Shown here piece after piece: positions 1 through 7,078 of a DNA stretch of 10,380 nt. The first letter of the stretch is position 1; each line of letters opens with the position of its first letter. Source of the stretch: Zygnema cylindricum (Eukaryota; Streptophyta; Zygnematophyceae; Zygnematales; Zygnemataceae); assembly GCA_037447655.1 (NCBI GenBank), contig JBBHKE010002284.1:1-10380 (forward strand). Reading direction: 5' to 3'. The translations under genes were made by a program, and so were the position numbers. The notes beneath the pieces were generated by a model. The model saw only the letters and a program-made list of their open reading frames with translations. It was not told the DNA's origin and did not search any database.

Positions 1-104
1 AATCGATTACTCTAATTAGGAATTAGGGCTTTTTTTAAATAGTGTGGATAATTCTATTTGATAATAAAAACAAAAAAAAGCGGGACGGGATTAGCGTACA
101 CAAC

Positions 105-126
105 GCTAATAGCGATTGGCGGTGTA
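105..126 (+). repeat. Dispersed 22-bp repeat, copy 1
   Basis: This copy reads GCTAATAGC then GATTGGCGGTGTA. It matches positions 6038-6059 in RCA intron 8 at 20 of 22 bases, both differences being G/A. Positions 104-114 (CGCTAATAGCG) form a perfect palindrome around a central A, and TTAGCG (91-96) also pairs with CGCTAA (104-109). Two copies about 5.9 kb apart suggest an interspersed repeat family. Confidence 0.55.
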
Positions 127-239
127 CCTCAAGTTCACTGCGTACTTCTATGCCGTACATGGGATACCTCCGAAAGGACGGACACGATGTCTCAAACTCC
201 AAGCTTCGGAATTTATCCGAACCATTGAAATCTGTGAAT

Positions 240-246
240 TATATAA
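240..246 (+). promoter_or_regulatory. Candidate TATA box (TATATAA)
   Basis: TATATAAAC is a good plant TATA consensus. A second candidate, TATATA, is at 550-555. The first lies upstream of the G-box, an unusual order, so the second may be the real core promoter. The AT-rich composition makes chance matches likely. Confidence 0.25.
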
Positions 247-302
247 ACTCCAAACCATATCCTTTCTAAAATTCCTCCACCTCACATTGACGACCACAAG
301 AA

Positions 303-312
303 GACACGTGGC
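303..312 (+). promoter_or_regulatory. G-box / ABRE-like element (GACACGTGGC)
   Basis: The palindromic core CACGTG is at 305-310 and is followed by GC, giving the CACGTGGC form. That form is typical of bZIP and PIF/HY5 binding sites in light-regulated photosynthetic promoters such as rbcS, which fits co-regulation of RCA with Rubisco. The match is exact. Its function is inferred, and it lies about 815 bp upstream of the ATG, or closer to the transcript start if the 5' UTR is long or contains an intron. Confidence 0.5.
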
Positions 313-749
313 TGGAAGTTTATTCATACTTCTGTGAATCTTTTCGATTTTGATTCCAGATGGTGTTGCGCTTTAGAACCTGATCAGACATTACAATCAA
401 AATCCATGGTGTAAGATGCACAACAAAATCTGACCGACGGCTGAAGACCTTCAATAGAGGATAAAGTGTAGGATCCACTTTCGAAGCTTGGAGTAACTCC
501 CAAACGGATCTCTGTGTCGTACAAACTTAGGACAATCCTGACCGTCCGATATATAGGAACTTGTTTCTGTGGCTGCTGTCTCCTTGCTGAGGATTGTGCT
601 TTGCCAGAAAGGCTTACACTCATCAATCTTTCAAAGCTTGCAAGGCATCAATACGTGCAGGTTTCCTTTGCTGCTGTCCATTTTACAGTGTAAAGGTTTT
701 CAAGGCTGCCTCTATTGGCACTGAAAGTTCCAGGGAAGCAAAGCGCAAA

Positions 750-1106
750 GTAAGAAATACTACTATGCTTCAACCTACTAAACTTACTAAACCTGTTAAA
801 CTTTATAACCTTAGTAAATCTAGTAAACTAGGTACATTTGTTATATGTCGGAAATACACATTGTCATTGTAAAGCTAGACTCTTGTCATTGCTATTTCCT
901 GAAATTTCTGTCCGTAGATATATGACATTGCTGATTTTACTCTTTGAAATTTTGGCCGCATCTGTCTGGACCTGCGTGGAAAAGCATTAATAGTACGAGC
1001 CAATCAGAAACTCTCGACCGGCATTTTCATTCTTTACTTTTTTTGTTGGACAGGATTTTTGACGTATTATATGTCACTTTCTTATTTTTTGTTGTCCTTT
1101 TAACAG
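750..1106 (+). other. Possible 5'-UTR intron
   Basis: A donor-like CAAA|GTAAGA begins at 750. A T-rich stretch ending TTTTAACAG closes at 1106, 18 bases before the ATG. Leader introns are common in highly expressed plant genes. The evidence is only splice-site consensus and the pyrimidine-rich 3' part; transcript data are absent. Confidence 0.35.
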
Positions 1107-1124
1107 GTTTAAGGAGTTATAACC

Positions 1125-4100
1125 ATGGCGTGTTCAGCCGCCACTCTCCAGGCCGTGCTGCCAGCTGGCAAGGTATGCTCAACTCAGCGGTCTGTGCAAA
1201 GATTTGACCAGCCTATTATTGAATTGTTGGAATTATTACATTTTTAGTTTCAAAAGATTTACTTGTTTGGTTTATTTGTGTATTCCTTGATTTATTGCAG
1301 GCTGATAAGCACTGAATGTTAATTGTTTATCACCTGACAGTTCAAATCTGATGGAGTGGATTTTGCTATTAGTCATGATTGTTATAAAACTAATCTGTAG
1401 TGGTGAGTCTATTTTCTGATCAGTGTAGGACATTTTCATTTTAGCTTGATCGTACTTTGTTGCTTATTATTGCAGATTATTTTAGCTCTGACAGGAAGTC
1501 ACAGTCACAGTCACAGTCACAGCTACAAATCCAAAACATTCCCTCACACTTGTTGTTTCTGTCGTTTCTGCAGATTAACGAAGCCGTGACAGCAACTAAC
1601 AGCTCCAAGGCAAAATCTTCTCCGAGCACTGTTTTTTTGGGATCCAATGGAAAAAAATCTGTGGCGTCATCCTTCGGACTATCTCACTGTGAAGCAAGAA
1701 CTGTCTGTGCAACAAATGACAAATGGGGAAGACTTGGGAACGACACGTCAGATGATCAGCAAGATATTGCTAGGGGAAAGGGAATGGTGGATACCCTCTT
1801 TCAGGTAACTTCATTGTTGAATTGAGAAATGGATTCGAATGAAGTTTTCATTTTCATTACTATTTTATTTCATTGTAAATTTTCTCTGCAAAGAGTATCT
1901 TTCTCCTGCAAAGTGGGCATACTATTGGACAAAGTTTGTCTGCTTGCTAGACGTTTCGTCGCCTTGCTATTTTGTTTAGAAATGCGTTCTTGATGTTGCG
2001 ATTTAATTGTCAATGATATTTTTTTATTGCGGTTTATTGCAGCAGCTTTTATCACTTGATTTTTTTTTGTTGCTTGAAAGGTTTTATTTTTTATTCCAGC
2101 TTGGGGTTATCAAGATGTCTATGGCTGTTTTTAATTGGAGTTTATTGCAAGCTTATTACAGCTGTTTAGCAATCGTTTAAAGTTTATCGTCTTCCGCTCC
2201 AACTTGACGTTGTCCATATATTTAATGCACTTTTTACAGCTTATTACAACATATTGCAACTCTTTAGCATTTTTTTTTTGTTTGACATTTTTATCGTCAA
2301 CATGTCAATAGGGCGGCTGGGGAGACGGTACGGCAACTGCTATCATGTCAAGCTATGACTATATCAGTCAGGGACAACGAACGTAAGTAGTTGATAGCTG
2401 CTGTATAAGTTCAGATTTTCATTTTTTTTTTCGGATCTATGCAAAAGTTCAAATGTGCTAAAACAATTTCTCCCCTATTTTTGCACTTGGACTATGATCC
2501 ATTCACAGTTGCCGTACAACGTATATATTCACATGTGCGTACATGTAGAATCTTTGACTTTCTCGCTCTCTTACATTCTCCAGGCTTCTCGCTTGACCAT
2601 GTGCAAAACGATAAGTTATTTGACTGTTTAATGTCTTTAAAAGCTTGATAGTGTCTTTTTTGTAACACAACCTTTGTCTCTCTATATATCCTTACTCTGC
2701 ATGCTGTCTTTTTGCTGTCTTTCAGCATGAGGATCCACAAAATGTCCAACCTCTTTCTGTCCTCTCTCTTTCCCTTCTTTCTCTCTCTTTCGTCTCTATC
2801 CTTCCTCTGAGGTTGAGCTGAGCAACACCATGCCTGGTTGTTTGCAGTCTCCAGTGGGACAACACCATGGACGGATACTACATCGCACCAGCTTTCATGG
2901 ACAAGATCGTTGTCCACTTGGCCAAGAACTTCATGAAGCTTCCTAACATCAAGGTAACTCTTTTTTTTGGTTTCTTTGGTTATTCTGGCTGTCAGGGTAT
3001 GCCGATAATCATGTCCGGTCAATGTCACCTATGGGAAGCAGTGAAACTTTCACAAGAGGACTAGAAAAATTTGTTGCCTTTTTTTCTTTTCTTATTCTGT
3101 TCTAAAGCTGGGTTCAATCGAGTTTCTTTGGTCCAGGTGCCTTTGATTCTTGGAGTTTGGGGAGGCAAAGGACAGGGCAAATCCTTCCAGGCAGAGCTGA
3201 TTTTCGCTAAGCTTGGAATTAGGTGTGTTGTCAATTTCTCAAAACATAGTTATTTTTTGACATATGTGTTGGAATGTGAGTGCCTGCTGACTTTCTGTGG
3301 TATTGTTTCTAAGATCAGTGCATACCATTTCATGCTATGGTCAAGAATCTCATCGCTCCTTTGTGTGTTTGAAGCACCATCGCATTTCTGGGATAAAGAT
3401 TTGTCATACATGTCTTGAGAAAGAGGTGAAGGACTTACGTTTTCATGTTAACATGGTTGCTTTTCTGAGATCTTATTTTTGAATGGGGCAGTCAATCCTC
3501 ACTCGAATGGCGTATGGATCATCAGTAGTTTTTATTTGTAATTTGGACTGTTGTATGTTTTAGTATTTTTATTTTTTATTTTAGCTGCTCTGGCTTAATT
3601 TTGCAGTCCGATCACGACAAGTGCTGCAGAGCTAGAATCTGCCGATGTTACTATTGTCTGTTTCTGTAGTTTCTATTTTAGTTATTTCAACTGATGCCTG
3701 CTTTACTTTTTTTGCAGCCCTATTATGATGAGTGCCGGAGAATTAGAATCGGGCAATGCTGGAGAGCCAGCGAAACTGATTAGACAGCGTTACCGCGAGG
3801 CCTCAGACATCATCAAGAAGGGAAAAATGTGTTGTCTCTTTATCAACGATCTCGATGCTGGTGCTGGACGAATGGGAGGAACGACTCAGTACACAGTCAA
3901 CAACCAGATGGTCAACGCCACTCTTATGAATATTGCTGACAGCCCCACTAACGTCCAGCTCCCTGGAATGTGAGTATTTTATGGAAAACAGAATAAGAAT
4001 GTCGTGTGAGTATTTTTGCCGAGTATGAAAAAAATGCAGGAACAAACAGGTAAACCACCTGGAAAACATGAAAAGCCTAGTAAAACGGTATAAGTAGGTT

Positions 4101-6389
4101 TTAGTTCGACTCTGTAGTGAAACAACAAAGTTCCTCCCCTGTCAATCCCTTGTGCAAAATTATTTTGGCGTGTGTACATGTACGGAACTGGATTTGTACA
4201 CAAGTTGGCATGGTCCAAGCAAAAAATGCTGTGGAGGAAGTGCATTTGTGTCAGCTTTCTTTCTTGCACATTCGGTTTATTCCTGCACACAAACAGTTAA
4301 CATGCACCTGTCTCATAATAAATCAGTTTATTCAGTTGTTTCAGTGATGTAAGTTTTTAAAAACTTCGGAAAGCCCGTGCCTTTTTCTTTCAGTCTGTTC
4401 TGTATTAGGCTTCTTCTGGAGATCACCTGTTAGCATTTTTCTCTTACCATTTTCTGTGTAGCAAGGGAAATCTGAACTCTACATTTTCTTTATTTGTTTG
4501 ATTTCCTCCCTGTCTCAGTTACAATAAGGAGGAGATTCCTCGCGTGCCAATCATTGTCACTGGAAATGATTTCTCCACACTCTATGCCCCTCTCATTCGT
4601 GATGGTCGTATGGAGAAGTTTTACTGGGCACCTACTCGTGACGATCGTATCGGTGTTTGTAAGGGAATTTTTCGTCTTGATAATGTGCCTGAAGAGGATG
4701 TTGTCACGATTGTGGATTCTTTCCCAGGACAGTCTATCGGTTAGTTCCCAATTATCCTGGAAAGCCTTTTTTTTTTCAAACTCGTTTTGCGTACCAACTG
4801 TATGGACTTTAATTTCTTCTGTATACATTTGATGTTGTGCTATTTTTTCCATTTGCAGCCGTCTTCAGCTATATTAATTTGTGAACAACATATTTTAGTA
4901 ATTCACATATTGTTTCTCCTTTAGCCTCTCCACAAAACAAATAAATAAGTTTTGAGAACGTCGTTTTTGTCTTTTCTTTAAGAGTTTTTTTATTTTATTT
5001 TAGTTTTCAATACCAGCCCCAACTTATGGTATCAAATGCATCATAAATCTTTTTCTTTTTGTTTTAATTGTCACTTAAAAACCGTAAAAATCAAAAACCT
5101 TCAACTCGAAACTTCAAACTTAAACTTAAGGCTCAACCTTATACTTAAAGCTTAAACATAAATCTCAGACTTAAACATAAAGCTCATATTGAAGCTTAAG
5201 CTTGAAGCTCAAATATAAAACTGAAGGCTCAAATTTAAAGGTCAAATTGAAAGCTCAAACATAAAGCTCAACCTTAACCCAAAGCTTTTAGTCGAAGCTG
5301 ACTTAATGCGCACACAAAAGCCCAAAGCGCGAACTATGGGTTTGTGGTGCAGATTTCTTTGGTGCCCTGAGAGCTCGTGTTTACGACGATGAGGTTCGCA
5401 AATGGGTGGCCGAGGTCGGTGTGGAGAACATCGGCAAGAGGCTCGTGAATGCTCGTGAGGGCCCGCCTCAGTTTGATCAACCCCCCATGAACCTCCAGTT
5501 GTTGATGGGTTACGGAAACATGCTGGTAGCGGAACAGGAGAATGTGAAGCGTGTGCAGCTTGCCGACCAATATCTGGAGGGAGCTGCTTTGGGAAATGCA
5601 AATGACGACGCCATCAAGCAGGGTTCTTTCTTTGCGGGTAAGTGATGTAAAATTTGAACGAATTACTGAGTTATACAAGGTTTTTTGTCACACTGTGGGT
5701 TTGCACATGGGTTATGTGGACATGGATGTTGTCTTCTCATTTGGGATCGGACTTGCTATTGAAGGTTTTTCTAGTATTTTTCTCAGCTAGACCAGTCTCT
5801 CCAGTGAAAATCCATGGGAGTACATCTTTTTTGCTATTGTCGTTAATAACACTATTCTGTCGTGACTTTTTTTGCCTTTTGAATATACAAGGGTGTTATT
5901 GACACCAATTTCTTTTTTTGAACGCCCATTTTATGTGGTCCACAATTGTCCATGTCATTTGGACGGACAATGTATTTATCGACACTAAAATAAGTGTCAT
6001 ACCAATATAGACCCTTCCATATTTATTATTCCTTAAAGCTAATAGCAATTGACGGTGTAGTTTTAGAAAACCCTCGGTTTTAACACAGCCTGGAATCTCA
6101 GTAACTCTGGAAACATGCTGTCAAGCATCTCCATTTGATTCTAAAATGTCCATTCGAGTCCTCACATTTTTGTTTTTTTCTGAATGTTGCAGGAAAAATG
6201 GCCCAGCAATTCCCGGTTCCGGTAAAAGAGGGATGTGCCGATCCCAACGCTGTCAACTTTGATCCGACGGCTCGAAGCGACGACGGAAGCTGTGTGTACG
6301 ATTTTGGGGAGCCGGAAGTGGTGCAGGTCCGGTCAAGGTCCAGGTCGCCAGTGAGAGGTATCAGGGGAAGAGGACGCGGCCGAAGGTAG
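1125..6389 (+). CDS. RCA: Rubisco activase, plastid precursor, long redox-type form (9 exons, 498 aa)
   Basis: RCA is a stromal AAA+ ATPase that uses ATP to release inhibitory sugar phosphates from Rubisco. Exons are 1125-1172, 1574-1804, 2312-2382, 2848-2953, 3137-3222, 3718-3969, 4519-4739, 5353-5637 and 6193-6389. All introns are GT-AG and the sum is 1497 nt including the TAG stop. The ATG sits in a good context (AACCATGG) and starts a Ser/Ala/Lys-rich transit peptide, with likely cleavage near residues 57-62. A conserved N-terminal Trp67 precedes [17 protein letters not shown] (73-89). Walker A GGKGQGKS is at 161-168, Walker B LFINDLD at 221-227, the pore-loop region [14 protein letters not shown] at 231-244, a sensor-1-like VTGND at 278-282, and the Arg-finger segment [10 protein letters not shown] at 292-301. 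The Rubisco-recognition helix region [10 protein letters not shown] lies early in exon 8. Exon 9 encodes the redox extension plus an added basic tail. No core frameshift or stop was found. Family identity is certain; exact splice sites are inferred from phase and family alignment from memory. Confidence 0.96.
1173..1573 (+). other. RCA intron 1
   Basis: The boundaries are GTATGC and TTTCTGCAG, in phase 0 between residues 16 and 17 of the transit peptide. Two further strong acceptor-like sites end at 1300 (TTTATTGCAG) and 1475 (TTATTGCAG). Use of either would reach an early stop (TGA at 1313-1315 for the first; a frameshift into TGA within exon 2 for the second). The intron also holds a hexanucleotide microsatellite at 1497-1522. 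Confidence 0.8.
1497..1522 (+). repeat. (AGTCAC)n hexanucleotide microsatellite
   Basis: There are about 4.3 perfect units of AGTCAC in intron 1, between the decoy acceptor at 1475 and the real acceptor at 1573. It is probably length-variable between individuals. Confidence 0.85.
1805..2311 (+). other. RCA intron 2 with degenerate internal duplication
   Basis: The intron runs from GTAACT to a short acceptor, GTCAATAG, with a weak pyrimidine tract directly before it. Positions 2142-2171 (TTATTGCAAGC, TTATTACAGC, then TTTAGCA) resemble 2241-2269 (TTATTACAAC, ATATTGCAAC, then TTTAGCA), about 100 bp apart. No gene is seen in it. Confidence 0.6.
2383..2847 (+). other. RCA intron 3 with pyrimidine tract
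   Basis: The intron runs from GTAAGT to TTTGCAG and splits the Thr117 codon (AC|T). Positions 2751-2808 are almost pure C/T (CTCTTT-like). CATGCTG at 2700-2706 pairs with CAGCATG at 2723-2729. A long antisense open frame across this intron and exon 4 is a composition shadow. No other gene is visible. Confidence 0.6.
3223..3717 (+). other. RCA intron 5, containing a fossil exon start
   Basis: The donor AG|GTGTGT and acceptor TTTTGCAG split the Ser181 codon (AG|C). The intron holds a second acceptor-plus-exon-like stretch at 3601-3646, described separately. Otherwise it is T-rich with no gene. Confidence 0.7.
3607..3646 (+). pseudogene. Decayed duplicate of the start of RCA exon 6
   Basis: This stretch follows its own TTTTGCAG acceptor. 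Joined to exon 5 in the normal phase it would read [14 protein letters not shown], against [14 protein letters not shown] in exon 6. Ungapped DNA identity is 27 of 40 bases, with nine of the 13 differences being transitions, and 8 of 13 full codons keep the amino acid. Similarity stops after about 40 bp. Read onward in frame it meets TGA at 3692-3694. It sits exactly 111 bp upstream of the real exon 6 start. I read it as an ancient partial tandem duplication; whether it is still spliced is unknown. Confidence 0.65.
3970..4518 (+). other. RCA intron 6 with short inverted repeats
   Basis: The donor AT|GTGAGT and acceptor CTGTCTCAG join to make codon 265 ATT. It contains a perfect 16-bp palindrome AAGTTTTTAAAAACTT at 4351-4366 and TGTGTACA (4171-4178) pairing with TGTACACA (4195-4202). 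No gene is seen. Confidence 0.6.
4740..5352 (+). other. RCA intron 7
   Basis: This is the longest intron. The donor ATCG|GTTAGT and acceptor TGTGGTGCAG split the Asp339 codon. A decoy acceptor ATTTGCAG ends at 4858; its use would give a stop after eight codons (TGA at 4882-4884). The last ~250 bp contain an A-rich GCTCAAAC-type repeat, so the true acceptor has only a poor pyrimidine tract. Confidence 0.65.
5098..5290 (+). repeat. Degenerate AAGCTCAAACATAAA-type short tandem repeat
   Basis: Variants of AAGCTCAAACATAAA, CAAACTTAAACTTAAGG and AAGGCTCAAATTTAAA follow one another with a period of roughly 12-18 bp for about 190 bp, just before exon 8. The units are imperfect, so the array is old. 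A related stretch in the opposite orientation is at 9185-9198, where the reverse complement AGCTCAACCTTAAG matches 5265-5277 over 13 bases. Confidence 0.6.
5638..6192 (+). other. RCA intron 8, with early in-frame stop
   Basis: The donor GCGG|GTAAGT and acceptor TGTTGCAG split the Gly434 codon. Reading through the donor gives GGT AAG TGA, so retention ends the protein at residue 435 with FFAGK. That is close to the end of short (beta) RCA isoforms. The distal half holds hairpins and a dispersed repeat copy. Confidence 0.75.
5892..6059 (+). repeat. Inverted-repeat-rich stretch with 22-bp dispersed repeat, copy 2
   Basis: Three perfect stems lie in a row: GGTGT/ACACC (5892-5896, 5902-5906), ATTGTCC/GGACAAT (5945-5951, 5965-5971) and GACACT/AGTGTC (5981-5986, 5993-5998). 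They are followed at 6038-6059 by the second copy of the 22-bp repeat seen at 105-126. This may be a small non-autonomous element, but I found no clear terminal repeats or target duplication. Confidence 0.4.
6193..6389 (+). other. RCA: RCA exon 9: redox C-terminal extension plus Arg/Ser/Gly-rich tail
   Basis: This last exon encodes residues 435-498. Residues 435-471 match the extension of long (alpha) RCA isoforms, including [20 protein letters not shown] and the two cysteines Cys448 and Cys467. Their spacing of 19 equals that of Arabidopsis Cys392/Cys411, the pair reduced by thioredoxin-f to relieve ADP inhibition. The acidic DD pair before the second cysteine is kept. In the plant proteins I know the chain ends just after the CVYNF-like sequence. 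Here it continues in the same exon for 27 residues, ending [19 protein letters not shown] before TAG at 6387-6389. The redox role is established for the family; the tail's role is unknown. Confidence 0.9.
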
Positions 6390-7078
6390 ATAGAGACAAC
6401 TGTCGTTAGATAGATTTTGAGAAAAAAAAATGTGGGGGTGTAGCATCGTCCCATTTTTTCTTGTTATTTCATTGCGTTCTTGGCTCGTTATTTATAGGAC
6501 AAGACCTAAACTAAGTAGGATATATATTGGACGACCATTTACTGTGTTGTGCACGATTTTGCTGCCCTGTCAAAAGTTTTGGAAATGCAACCAAAAAAAA
6601 GATTATTGGTACCTGTTTTAGGCGAATTTTGAGAGAACAAGGGGACTGCATTTCCTGGCATTATTTTTTTTTTGCAGATTAGTTGCTTTTCTGTCAGATT
6701 TTCATGCACTTATACACTTCACAACTTCAGAGGCAGAAATTCTGCTCTTTGTATTCTAGTAGAATTGTCTCTCCCTCTCCCTCTCCCTCCCTTCTTCTGC
6801 CTGCTCCTCTCCCTCTTCTTTCAATTATCCCTCTTTTGTGCCTCTTTTTCTCCCCTCTTCTTCTCCCTCTCTTCTTCCACGTTTGTATCAAATGAATGGC
6901 TGTCATGGAAAGTGCTAAATTTAAAGTGCTTTTAATTGCTATTATATTTGTTTTATATTTTGGTTTTTTTTTATGTTGTATATCGTGATAGATTGGATTG
7001 GATTTGGTCGAGAAGCTCTTTGTCCTCACCATCCTGAGAAACTATGATGGCTAGAATATTAATTTGTAGTCTGACTTA
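6390..7078 (+). other. RCA 3' UTR and downstream flank
   Basis: This must contain the RCA 3' UTR, but I see no clear AATAAA signal, so the poly(A) site is unplaced. It is T-rich, with a long pyrimidine tract at 6768-6878. The open frames within it are low-complexity and not believable genes. Confidence 0.5.
6768..6878 (+). repeat. Long polypyrimidine (CTCCCT/CTTCTTC) tract
   Basis: About 110 bases are almost wholly C/T, starting with CTCCCT hexamers and drifting into CTTCTT and TTTCTCCCC. It shows a few purine interruptions near 6798-6840. It accounts for the Ser/Leu/Pro-rich and Arg/Glu-rich open frames on the two strands. Confidence 0.8.

Larger units (their letters stand above)
1..1124 (+). 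promoter_or_regulatory. RCA upstream region and 5' UTR
   Basis: No convincing coding sequence lies here; the short open frames show no recognisable domain. The stretch immediately precedes the RCA start codon and must include its 5' UTR and probably its promoter. It contains a G-box (303-312), TATA-like sequences at 240-246 and 550-555, a 13-bp inverted repeat (196-208 with 482-494), a TACTAAAC-like cluster (about 775-832) and a possible 5'-UTR intron (750-1106). The transcription start cannot be fixed from sequence alone. Confidence 0.6.

Noticed and set aside
384-872. Open frames of 80 and 92 codons upstream of RCA
   Set aside because: No recognisable domain; they lie in the presumed promoter and 5' UTR.
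1457-1825. Open frame with ATG in intron 1 running in frame into exon 2, as an alternative RCA start
   Set aside because: It lacks transit-peptide character at its start, includes the exon 2 acceptor and the microsatellite, and the exon 1 ATG at 1125 joins in perfect phase.
2492-3028. 178-codon open frame on the minus strand
   Set aside because: It runs antisense through RCA intron 3, exon 4 and intron 4. Its Lys/Arg/Glu-rich middle is the complement of the pyrimidine tract, and no domain is visible.
6727-7032. Minus-strand Arg/Glu/Gly-rich open frame
   Set aside because: It is a translation of the pyrimidine tract at 6768-6878.
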